NCBI RefSeq assembly: GCF_002931075.1
Contig: NZ_PSTQ01000002.1
Coordinates: forward strand, 186,001 to 250,000
Direction of reading: 5' to 3'
DNA from: Pseudoclavibacter sp. AY1F1
GTDB taxonomy: Bacteria; Actinomycetota; Actinomycetes; Actinomycetales; Microbacteriaceae
DNA: 64,000 bases
Positions 17,314-24,647 of this stretch are shown one piece after another; within the stretch, counting starts at the first letter, position 1; every line of letters starts with the position of its first letter. The translations under genes were made by a program, and so were the position numbers. The notes under the pieces were generated by a model. It saw only the letters and a list, made by a program, of their open reading frames with translations. It searched no databases and was not told the DNA's origin.

Positions 17314-18728
17314 AGCTGCAGGTGCTGCTGCCGCTCATGCTCTTCGGCCTGCTCACGGTCATCGCCATCATCGTGCCGGCGAGCGAGGGCATCGCCGTGA
17401 ACCGCACCCAGCAGCTCACCCTGCAGCGGGCGACCTCGATGGACCAGATCGTGCAGCGCTCGGAGGCGGCGGTCGCGAGCGACGACCCGACTGGGCTCGA
17501 CCGCTACCTCGAGCGGTTCGCCGAGACGTACGGGGAGGCGGCGATAGTCGTCGACAGCGAAGGCCGGGTCGTGTCGTCCGTCGGCGGCGTCGAGATGGAT
17601 GCTCGCGTCCAGTCCTTGGTGCTCGCCGCGTCCCGAACGGTGCCCCAACGATCGATCCCCACCATCTACCCGTGGAGCGACGACACCCACTTCATCGCCG
17701 AGCCGTTCGCGAACGGCTCGAGCGCAGCATCCGGTGCCGTTGTGCTCGAGGTGAACCAGGCGGAGGCCAAGATGCAGATCACGGGCTGGTGGGTGCTCGT
17801 CGCGCTCGCGGGCCTGCTGCTGTTGCTGCTGCTCTTCGCGGCCTCCCAGTTCTGGACGAGCTGGGTGCTGCGCCCAGTGCGCGCCCTCGACGCCGCGGCC
17901 AACGCGCTCGCGGAGCAGCGCGAGCCGGACCTCGAGGCGGCGACGGGGCCGCTCGAGCTGCGGCGCCTGTCGTCGTCGTTCGCTCGCATGTCTCGGGGGG
18001 TCGAGGATGCGCTCGAGCAGCAGCGCGGGTTCGTCGCCGAGGCGTCGCACCAGCTGCGCAACCCGCTCGCGGCGATCCGGCTCCGCATCGACGCCCTGCC
18101 GAGGGACGAGGCTGACGAGGCGGACCTGGAGGCCGTCGGCGGAGACCTCGACCGGCTCGAGCACGTCGTCGATCGGATGCTGGTGCTGGCCAACGCAGAG
18201 CACCGCGCGACCGCGGAGGCAAGCGGCAGACGCACAGGCTTCGCCGACGGCGCCGCCCGTGAGCACCTCACGTCGGCAGCCATGCTCGCGGCGCCCCACG
18301 AGGATCACTTCCGAGAGGCGGGCATGCGGTTGTCCGTCGTCGGAGTCGCCGAAGTGCGGGTCGCCTGCCGGAAGAGCGACCTCGAGGAGATAGTCGAGAC
18401 CCTGCTCGACAACGCGCGGAAGTACGCGGGGGAAGGGGCGGAGATCCGCGCGGGGTTCGTGCTCGAGGAAGTGTCCGATGAGCACGAGGGTGCCGCCAGG
18501 CGCGCGGTGCTCGAGATCAGCGACGACGGTCCGGGCGTCCACGATGACGAGCTCGTGCACTTGGGCACGAGGTTCTGGCGCTCACCCGCGCACCGAGCCA
18601 AACCTGGAACCGGGCTCGGCCTCGCGATCGTCGGCGAGCTCGCGAGAGCCAACCGAGCCACTGTGGACTACGACCGAGCACCCGAGGGTGGGCTTCGAGC
18701 TCGCGTGAGTCTGGTTCGCACGTGGTGA
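17310..18728 (+). CDS. Sensor histidine kinase (TctE-like)
   Basis: A 472-residue membrane kinase. An N-terminal helix (residues about 3-22), an extracytoplasmic sensor of about 130 residues, a second helix (about 155-180), a HAMP-like linker, then HisKA with the phospho-acceptor His247 (ASHQLRNPLAAI). The ATP-binding domain has the N box (LLDNARKYAG), G1 (DDGPGVHDDE) and G2 (GTGLGLAI). GTG start overlaps the regulator stop (GTGA). The downstream gene for a TAXI-type binding protein overlaps its end, so the binding protein probably feeds ligand information to this kinase. Confidence 0.92.
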   Translation: MKLQVLLPLMLFGLLTVIAIIVPASEGIAVNRTQQLTLQRATSMDQIVQRSEAAVASDDPTGLDRYLERFAETYGEAAIVVDSEGRVVSSVGGVEMDARVQSLVLAASRTVPQRSIPTIYPWSDDTHFIAEPFANGSSAASGAVVLEVNQAEAKMQITGWWVLVALAGLLLLLLLFAASQFWTSWVLRPVRALDAAANALAEQREPDLEAATGPLELRRLSSSFARMSRGVEDALEQQRGFVAEASHQLRNPLAAIRLRIDALPRDEADEADLEAVGGDLDRLEHVVDRMLVLANAEHRATAEASGRRTGFADGAAREHLTSAAMLAAPHEDHFREAGMRLSVVGVAEVRVACRKSDLEEIVETLLDNARKYAGEGAEIRAGFVLEEVSDEHEGAARRAVLEISDDGPGVHDDELVHLGTRFWRSPAHRAKPGTGLGLAIVGELARANRATVDYDRAPEGGLRARVSLVRTW

Positions 18729-19660
18729 GTCTCACGCGGCGCGGACTGCTGCTCGGCGCCGGCGCTGGGGCCGCCGCGGCGGCGACTCTCGCGCTCGGCG
18801 GATGCTCGCTCGGCCAGTCGCCCCCACGCATCCGCATGGCCTGCGGCGAGCAGGGCGGCACGTACGTGCAGTTCGGGGAGCTGCTCCGCGACGCCCTCCA
18901 CGCGGACGGCATGACGGGCCTTGAGGTCGTGACTACTGGCGGAAGCCTCGCCAACCTGGCGCTGCTGCAGGCGCGAGACGCCGAGCTCGCCATCGTGCTC
19001 GCCGACGCGGCGGCCACGGATGCGCAGAACAAGGTCGCCATCGGGCGCGTCTACCAGAACTACCTGCAGTGCTTCGTGCGCAGCGACGGGCCCATCGGCG
19101 GTGTCGGCGACCTCGCCGGGCGGCGCGTGTCTGTCGGTGCGCCGCAGTCTGGAGCGGCGCTCACGGCGAGGCGGGTGCTCTCCTCGCTTGGCATGCTCGA
19201 AGGGCCAGGCGCCGCGGTCGTGTCCGAGCTCTACCTCGACGACGCCATCGCCGCGATCGAGGCCGGAACAGTCGACGCGATCTTCTGGTCGGGAGGGCTG
19301 CCGCTGCCAGCAGTGCAGAACCTCGAGGCGGGTGTCGAACTCGTCGACCTCACGAGCGCCCTCCCGGCCATCGAGCTCGAGTATCCGGGCGTCTACGCGC
19401 TCACGGCGGTGCCGGGGAGCACCTACGGAAGCGAGGAGGCTGTGCCGGCGATCGGCGTCTCCAACTACCTGCTCGCGCGTCCCGACCTGCCGGACGATGT
19501 CGCCCACTCGCTTGTCGACGTGCTCATCCGGGATGCAGCGCAGCTTGTGCCTGCGGGGTCGCTCGGCGTGCAGTACCTGACGGCCTCGAACCTCATCGAC
19601 ACGAGCCCCATCGCGCTGCATCCGGCCGCTCAGCGCCGGTACCGCGAGCTCTACGGGTAG
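18722..19660 (+). CDS. TAXI-family solute-binding lipoprotein linked to two-component system
   Basis: A 312-residue TAXI-type (TRAP-associated extracytoplasmic immunogenic) binding protein. The N-terminus has an RR motif and hydrophobic stretch ending in LALGGC, a lipoprotein signal possibly exported by Tat. Family features are GGTYVQFG, VVTTGGSLANL and the later VDAIFWSGGLP. TAXI proteins bind small anions such as glutamate or dicarboxylates and normally serve a TRAP transporter with 4TM and 12TM subunits; none is encoded here. Tandem GTG codons at 18722 and 18725 can start it; the second gives a standard GTGA overlap with the kinase. I infer a ligand-presenting role for the kinase rather than transport. 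Confidence 0.88.
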   Translation: MVSLTRRGLLLGAGAGAAAAATLALGGCSLGQSPPRIRMACGEQGGTYVQFGELLRDALHADGMTGLEVVTTGGSLANLALLQARDAELAIVLADAAATDAQNKVAIGRVYQNYLQCFVRSDGPIGGVGDLAGRRVSVGAPQSGAALTARRVLSSLGMLEGPGAAVVSELYLDDAIAAIEAGTVDAIFWSGGLPLPAVQNLEAGVELVDLTSALPAIELEYPGVYALTAVPGSTYGSEEAVPAIGVSNYLLARPDLPDDVAHSLVDVLIRDAAQLVPAGSLGVQYLTASNLIDTSPIALHPAAQRRYRELYG

Positions 19661-19683
19661 CACCCCGAGAGGCGTCAGACACC

Positions 19684-19719
19684 CCCTAGCCCAGGCAGGA
19701 AGACGCTCCCTAGCCCAGG
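19684..19719. repeat. Direct repeat of the DUF445 stop-codon segment
   Basis: CCCTAGCCCAGG occurs at 19684-19695 and 19708-19719, a 24-bp period. The second copy contains the DUF445 stop codon (minus strand, CTA at 19710-19712), so the segment spanning the stop appears duplicated downstream of the gene. Confidence 0.8.
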
Positions 19720-20981
19720 AAGGCGTGGGCGATCGTGAAGATCGTGACGCCAGCGAGCGCCCCCACGATGGTGCCGTTGAGGCGGATGTACTGCAGGTCG
19801 CGACCCACCATGAGCTCGATCTTCTCGCTCGTCTCCTCGGCGTCCCAGCTCGCGACAGTGTCGGAGATTATCGACGAGATCTCGTGCCGGTACCGGTCCA
19901 CGAGGAAGACGGCGGCGTCGGTGACCCACGTGTCCACTCGCTGCTGCAGCTGCGCATCCGTCGTCAACCGCTGGCCGATGTCGACGAGGGCAGCAGTGAC
20001 TCGCGTGCGAAGGGCGCTCTCGGGGTCAGCGAGCGAGCGGAGGAGGCCGCTCTTCGCGGCGTTCCACGCCTCCGCGGCGAGCTCGCGCATGCGGGGGCTG
20101 TCGAAGATGTTCCCCTTCGCCCCCTCGAAGCGCGCGATGAGTTCGGGGTCGTGCTGTAGCTGGTCAGAGAGGCGAGCCAGGTAGCCGTCGATCGCCGCCC
20201 GCGCGGGATGCGCATCGTCGGCGCGAACGGCGGCCACAAACTTCACGGCCTCGTTGTAGGCGGTGTTGTCGACGAGCTTCGTCGCGACCGAAGGCACCCA
20301 GGAGGGAAGGCGCCGCGAGACGAGTCCGTCGAACGCGCCCTGGTTCGCGGCGAGCCACGCGGCGGCGCTGTCGGCGGCGAGGTCGACGGCGCCGCGGTGG
20401 GCGCCCGTGGCGACGACACGCGACATCCACTCGCCGAGGGGCGGGGCCCACTGCGGCTCCACGAGGTGCTCGCGGGCGAGGTCTTCGATGAGGCCCTGGA
20501 CGTCGTCGTCGCTGAGCGCCTCAAGCACGCCCGTCGCCATGATGGACGCCTCGGAGGCGATGCGCTCGGCGTGCTCCGGCTGCTCGATCCACTCGCCAAG
20601 GCGAGACGCGATCGACGTCGCCTGCAGCTTCGTGCGAACGACATCGCCGCGCAGGAACTCGGTCTCGACGAACTCGCCGAGGGTGCGCCCGATCTCGTCC
20701 TTGCGCTTCGGGATGATCGCCGTGTGCGGGATCGGGATGCCGAGCGGATGCCGGAACAGGGCCGTCACGGCGAACCAGTCAGCGAGGGCGCCAACCATGC
20801 CGCCCTCGGCGGCCGCGCGCACATACGCGAAAGCGGGCAGCTCGCGCTGCAGGGCGAAAGCGATGACAAACACGACCGCCATGAAGAGAAGGGCCCCGAG
20901 GGCGACCGCCTTCATGACCCGCAGGCTGCGTCGGCGCTCCTGATCGGCAGGGCTCAGGAGCTCGGTCGGGGTGCGCGACAT
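19710..20981 (-). CDS. DUF445 family membrane protein
   Basis: A 423-residue protein of the DUF445 (YjiN-like) family. One N-terminal hydrophobic segment (about residues 22-45, ALGALLFMAVVFVIAFAL), the family motif GMVGALADWFAVTALFRHPLGIPIPHTAIIP, a long helical middle, and a C-terminal helix after LQYIRLNGT. ATG 20981 is chosen because the predicted membrane start follows; upstream in-frame codons are antisense to the neighbouring gene. Function is unknown in the family. It converges with the TAXI gene. Confidence 0.87.
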   Translation of the reverse strand: MSRTPTELLSPADQERRRSLRVMKAVALGALLFMAVVFVIAFALQRELPAFAYVRAAAEGGMVGALADWFAVTALFRHPLGIPIPHTAIIPKRKDEIGRTLGEFVETEFLRGDVVRTKLQATSIASRLGEWIEQPEHAERIASEASIMATGVLEALSDDDVQGLIEDLAREHLVEPQWAPPLGEWMSRVVATGAHRGAVDLAADSAAAWLAANQGAFDGLVSRRLPSWVPSVATKLVDNTAYNEAVKFVAAVRADDAHPARAAIDGYLARLSDQLQHDPELIARFEGAKGNIFDSPRMRELAAEAWNAAKSGLLRSLADPESALRTRVTAALVDIGQRLTTDAQLQQRVDTWVTDAAVFLVDRYRHEISSIISDTVASWDAEETSEKIELMVGRDLQYIRLNGTIVGALAGVTIFTIAHAFLG

Positions 20982-21087
20982 GCGGTCATCCTCGCACGCG
21001 CAAGCGGGGCGGAGACTGCGCGCCGCCCCATGGCTTGCGCGGGTCTCCGGGGATTCGCCACGACAAGCGGTTCGGCACACTGGATGC

Positions 21088-21375
21088 ATGACCTCGCACC
21101 CCCAGCGTTCGTTCCGGTCCGCAGCCGACGGTTCTTCCGCGACCTCCTTCATGTGGTGGGTCGTGTTGCTGGTCATCGGGGTGCTGAGCGGCGTCGTCTC
21201 CTCGCTGGCGTCGGCGCAGCTGGCCGTCGTCGCGGAGCACCAGGAAACGTTGGGCGTGGTGCTCTGGGCGGCGCTCATCATCAGCGGCGTGTGTGGGGTC
21301 GGCGCGTTTGTCGCCTTCATCCGCACGGCCTATGTGCTCCTCGACCGGAGCGACCGGCGCTGGAGCGGGGAGTAG
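21088..21375 (+). CDS. Small two-helix membrane protein, unknown function
   Basis: A 95-residue protein with two clear transmembrane segments (about residues 22-48, and 55-80) and a short charged C-terminus (DRSDRRWSGE). I do not recognise a family. It is divergent from the DUF445 gene across 106 bases. Codon use is like the neighbours. It is probably real because the reading frame is free of shadowing genes and the start follows a spacer with normal composition, but no strong ribosome site is seen. Confidence 0.6.
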   Translation: MTSHPQRSFRSAADGSSATSFMWWVVLLVIGVLSGVVSSLASAQLAVVAEHQETLGVVLWAALIISGVCGVGAFVAFIRTAYVLLDRSDRRWSGE

Positions 21376-21656
21376 CCGAGCGGGTCAGCCTGCGTCTCGT
21401 CTCGGTCGCTGCCGGTCCGGGGTGGCAGAGAATTGGGAGCGGCCGAGGGCATGCGTCAGCTCCGTAGCGTGGCTCGCTGTCGCCTACTAGGAATCCTAGG
21501 TCCCGGGCTCGCGGATTTACTCTGCTCACCAGGGGATATCCGGCGCCACGATTTCTACTAGTAAGTAGATGCGAGCTTCTTGTAAAAAACCTGGTCAAAA
21601 CCTAGATTTGATCGCTGTCCAGTGCTAGGCTGGTGATGATCTTGGGGGAGGTCATC
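21376..21656 (+). promoter_or_regulatory. Intergenic region with candidate sigma-70 promoter for DUF222-HNH gene
   Basis: TTGTAA (21580-21585) and TAGATT (21603-21608) lie 17 bp apart, a plausible -35/-10 pair 49 bases before the GTG. Upstream is a 13-bp palindrome, CTAGGA-A-TCCTAG (21487-21499), and CTACT-AGTA-AGTAG near 21556-21569. The stretch around 21530-21620 is clearly AT-richer than its surroundings. Confidence 0.45.
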
Positions 21657-23264
21657 GTGGCATCACAGTCGGAGCAGGAGACGCATCACCAGTCGTCGCA
21701 AGATACGGCTGTTGTTGACACCCTCCTTGAGTCGCGGTGCCAGCTGGCGGGTCTCCCGGATGCGGAGATCCTGGTCGTGCTGCGTGAGCTCGCGGCACGC
21801 CGGCGCATATTAGATGCCGCGCTCGTGGAAGTCACTGGCGAGCTGGCGCGGCGCGAGGATGAGTCGCCGCGGGCGGAGACAGTCGCGCGGAAGTCGGGGT
21901 TTCGGAACCTACAGGCCATGCTGGAACAGGTGCTCGCCGTGAAGCCGTTCGAGGCGAAGACCCTGGTGCAGGTCGCCGCAGCCACGCGGGAGCGGATGAG
22001 CGTCACGGGCGAGCCGATCCCGCCGAAGTACGTGGCAGTGTCGCGGGCGGTGGGCTCGGGCGTCATGTCGGTGGCGCAGGCCTCGGCGATCACGAAGGGC
22101 CTGGACCACACCGGCAACCGCGTGGATGTCGACGAGCTCGCGCGTGCCGAGGTCGAGCTCGTCGCATCCGCGTGCGGCCTGAACCCGGAAGATGAGCAAC
22201 CCGCGGTGCCGAAGGTGCTGGAAGTGCAGGCCGCGACCTGGGTGTCGTACCTCGACCCCGACGGCGACGAGCCGCGGGCGGACAAGATCGCCGAGGAACG
22301 CGGCCTGTGGATCGCGCAACGCGGCGATGGTGCAGTCGTGGGGAAGTTCATCGCGACGCCCGAGCAGGGCGAGCAGCTGCTTTCCGTGTTCGACGCGCTG
22401 CTCTCGCCGCGCCGGAAGGTGGAGTTTCCGGCGACATCCGACTGTGGAGAGCCAACCGCGCCAGTGCTCGGACCGGACGGACTTCCGCCGGCCGCAAACC
22501 AAGGCGTCTCTGACTGGGTCGGCTCCGATCCTGACGGTTCCGACCCTGACGGCTCGGACCTTGACGGCTCCGACTCTGACGCCTCCGACTCTGACGGCTC
22601 CGACTCTGACGGCTCCGACGAGATACTCGAAGTTCCGGTGGTGGACCCACGCTCGATCGAACAGCGGCGGATCGACGCGCTCGACATGATCCTCCGCTGC
22701 TACGCGGAATCTCCCGACGCGCCCCGTACCGGCGGTGAAGCGCCCACAATCGTGATCGTCACCGCCGAGACCGGCTTGGTAGGAGAAGCAGAACGCCCCG
22801 AAGACGTGCCTCACCTCGAGCGCACGGGGGAGCCCATCCCGCCATCGTTCGCGGCCAAGACCATGTGCGACGGCTTCATCCGTATCGCTACGCGAACCGC
22901 CACCGGGGAGATCCTCGACCTCGGCCGGAAGCAGCGCCTCTTCACTACGGCCCAGCGCCGAGCGATCTTCGTCAGAGACCGAAGCTGCCGAGCTCCCGGG
23001 TGCGGAGCGCCAGCACGCTGGTGCGAAGCGCACCACGCACGACCGTGGAGTGAGGGCGGGGTGACCGATGTGAGAGACGGCATCCTGCTGTGCTCGTTCC
23101 ACCACCACGAAGTCCACCGAGACAGACTCACCCTCATCCTCCGTCCCAATGGCAGATGGAGCGTCGTCGCGACCGTCGGCCACCACGTCCGCCGCCGAAA
23201 CCCACGACGCCGCACCTCCGAGAGCACCGACGCCCCACACCCCGAATGGAACCGCAGAACATGA
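21657..23264 (+). CDS. DUF222 and HNH endonuclease domain protein
   Basis: A 535-residue protein of the DUF222-HNH family (the M. tuberculosis 13E12 repeat proteins belong here), multicopy in many Actinobacteria. The N-terminal two thirds are the helical DUF222 domain; the C-terminus has an HNH nuclease motif around CRAPGC, CEAHH and LCSFHHHEVHR, with zinc-binding Cys residues and catalytic His. GTG 21657 is chosen for its strong GGGGGAGG ribosome site. Between the domains (about residues 289-321) is an Asp/Ser repeat made by a 15-bp DNA repeat. The role is unknown; homing or mobile DNA functions have been suggested for relatives. It is followed by repeat arrays rather than a gene. Confidence 0.88.
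   Translation: MASQSEQETHHQSSQDTAVVDTLLESRCQLAGLPDAEILVVLRELAARRRILDAALVEVTGELARREDESPRAETVARKSGFRNLQAMLEQVLAVKPFEAKTLVQVAAATRERMSVTGEPIPPKYVAVSRAVGSGVMSVAQASAITKGLDHTGNRVDVDELARAEVELVASACGLNPEDEQPAVPKVLEVQAATWVSYLDPDGDEPRADKIAEERGLWIAQRGDGAVVGKFIATPEQGEQLLSVFDALLSPRRKVEFPATSDCGEPTAPVLGPDGLPPAANQGVSDWVGSDPDGSDPDGSDLDGSDSDASDSDGSDSDGSDEILEVPVVDPRSIEQRRIDALDMILRCYAESPDAPRTGGEAPTIVIVTAETGLVGEAERPEDVPHLERTGEPIPPSFAAKTMCDGFIRIATRTATGEILDLGRKQRLFTTAQRRAIFVRDRSCRAPGCGAPARWCEAHHARPWSEGGVTDVRDGILLCSFHHHEVHRDRLTLILRPNGRWSVVATVGHHVRRRNPRRRTSESTDAPHPEWNRRT
22521..22619 (+). repeat. 15-bp in-frame tandem repeat inside DUF222-HNH gene
   Basis: About 6.6 copies of a 15-bp unit (GGCTCCGACTCTGAC and variants) encode repeated GSDSD-type pentapeptides. 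This acidic linker separates DUF222 and HNH domains, and copy number is likely to vary between strains. Confidence 0.9.
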
Positions 23265-23305
23265 AATCTGGATCCGGAACCACGAAACACGAAGTCGCAG
23301 GATCC

Positions 23306-23422
23306 GGAATGCTCGGAATGCTCGAAATGCTCGAAATGCTCGAAATGCTCGAAACGCTCGAAACGCCCGAAGCGCTCGAAGTGCTCTGAACTCTTTGAAG
23401 GCTTTGAACGCTCTGAACGGGC
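23306..23422. repeat. 9-bp tandem array, about 13 units
   Basis: Thirteen units in strict 9-bp register: GGAATGCTC twice, GAAATGCTC three times, then drifting forms (GAAACGCTC, GAAGCGCTC, GAAGTGCTC, TGAACTCTT, TGAACGCTC). It starts 41 bases past the stop of the DUF222-HNH gene. Reading frames through it exist on both strands but carry no ribosome site, so I treat it as noncoding. The rest of 23265-23490 holds nothing else recognisable. Confidence 0.9.
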
Positions 23423-23490
23423 TACCCACGAACGCGAAAGTGCCGCCGAGATCACGAGGACCAGGGCGGCACCGGTGGCTGTCTAAACCC

Positions 23491-23580
23491 GCTCAGAAGT
23501 GAGCAGGGCACCCGCTCAGAAGTGAGCAGGGCACCCACTCAGAAAAGAGCAGAGCACCCACTCACAAGAGAGCGGGGTGC
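23491..23580. repeat. 23-bp tandem array with internal hairpins
   Basis: Four units of 23 bp at 23491, 23514, 23537 and 23560 (last one partial). The unit is GCTCAGAAGTGAGC plus AGGGCACCC; in the first two copies GCTCA-GAAG-TGAGC forms a 5-bp hairpin, while the others are degenerate. The array ends 10 bases past the stop of the small membrane protein gene on the minus strand, so it could act as a serial terminator for it. Confidence 0.9.
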
Positions 23581-23590
23581 AGCAGTGCGA

Positions 23591-23728
23591 CTAGAGCTGC
23601 GGCTGACGAGTGTTGTAGCCGAAGCGCGTGGGGCGCTGCGCGTACCCATCCTTGCGGACGGCGCGAACAGTCTCAGCGGCGAAGGCGACAACCGCCACAA
23701 CCCCGATACCAATAGCAAGAAGTTCCAT
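23591..23728 (-). CDS. Small single-helix membrane protein, paralogue of that at 26213
   Basis: A 45-residue protein: one hydrophobic helix (residues about 4-20), then a basic tail with the pattern DGY-x-x-RP-...-Y-N-T-RQP. The start is fixed by a strong GGAGGTG ribosome site 5 bases upstream of ATG 23728. The same N-terminus (MEL), helix and tail pattern recur in the 48-residue protein at 26213, so it is a genuine small gene family in this genome. Function unknown; small proteins with a DGY/RP tail occur in related Actinobacteria as far as I recall. Confidence 0.78.
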   Translation of the reverse strand: MELLAIGIGVVAVVAFAAETVRAVRKDGYAQRPTRFGYNTRQPQL

Positions 23729-23835
23729 GAGTCCACCTCCGTGATCTGCCGGCGGGCGCCGGATATTGCAATCCAATCGCATACACCCGGGCGTGTCGCG
23801 GTCCACTCGGAAGTCACTGGACTGGTCGCCGCAGG

Positions 23836-24645
23836 TCAGTCCGCGACCCCGGCCAGCCACTCCTCGAGGAACACAGCAACCCCATCGTCCGTGTTGCTCG
23901 GAATCACCGACTCCGCCACCGCGAGCGCCTCCGGGCGCGCGTTCGCGACTGCGATCGGATGCCCGACAACCTCGAACGCGGGCAGGTCGTTGTAGTTGTC
24001 GCCGAAGTAGTAGAGCTCCTCGCGCCCCACGCCCAGCTGCTGCGCTACCGCGAGCAGGCCCGTCCCCTTCGAGCAATCGGCGTTCGCGATCTCCAGGTAC
24101 GTGTCCTTCGACCGGTAACTCACCACGCCAGGGCGCCCGGCGAGCGCCGCCTCGAGTGCATCGACCAGTGCGGGGTCTCCCATGCACATCACCTTGTGCG
24201 GGGGAGACGTATCCACATCTCCGGACGCAACGAACTCCAGCGTCGACGCAGGCTCCGGATACACCCACGTGTGGGTGCGCTCACGCTCCGTCCACTCGTC
24301 CTCACCCCACGTGAACCAACGCTCGCCGGCGAAGAAGCTGGCGTGCAGGCCAGCGGCCTCGCAGTGCTCGGCAATGAAACGCGCATCCGCGGGCGAGATC
24401 GGCACGTCGTGCTGCACCTCGCCGCTGCCGGAGAGCACCAGACCGCCGTTGTACGCCACGAGCGGCGACCCGATTCCGTCGTACAGGCGCTCGAGCACCC
24501 GCATCGACTCGGGCGGGCGCGACGAGCACAGCACGAAGTGGTGACCCGCCGCCCGCACCGCCCTGATCGCCTCGATCGTGCGGGGGGAAAGCGTCCGCTG
24601 CGCGCTCAGCAGGGTGCCGTCGATGTCGCTGAAGAAAAGAACCAT
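23836..24645 (-). CDS. HAD-superfamily hydrolase, Cof type
   Basis: A 269-residue phosphatase of the Cof/YbiV-like HAD group. Motif I is SDIDGT, with nucleophile and acid/base Asp residues. Motif II is a Ser in LCSSRP, motif III a Lys in CSKGTGL, and motif IV GDNYNDLP. A C2-type cap lies between II and III. Such enzymes hydrolyse sugar phosphates or cofactor phosphates; PLP phosphatases of this group exist, notable because the adjacent gene is a PLP-binding regulator. The gene starts 2 bases after that gene stops (same strand), so they are probably co-transcribed. Confidence 0.9.
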   Translation of the reverse strand: MVLFFSDIDGTLLSAQRTLSPRTIEAIRAVRAAGHHFVLCSSRPPESMRVLERLYDGIGSPLVAYNGGLVLSGSGEVQHDVPISPADARFIAEHCEAAGLHASFFAGERWFTWGEDEWTERERTHTWVYPEPASTLEFVASGDVDTSPPHKVMCMGDPALVDALEAALAGRPGVVSYRSKDTYLEIANADCSKGTGLLAVAQQLGVGREELYYFGDNYNDLPAFEVVGHPIAVANARPEALAVAESVIPSNTDDGVAVFLEEWLAGVAD

Positions 24646-24647
24646 GA

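Noticed and set aside
20981-21326. N-terminal extension of the DUF445 protein
   Set aside because: The extra 115 codons overlap the divergent small membrane protein gene on the other strand and hold no conserved sequence.
23306-23422. Coding potential of the 9-bp array (repeated MLE, NAR or FRA peptides)
   Set aside because: All frames look equally open because of the repeat; no ribosome site or start fits.
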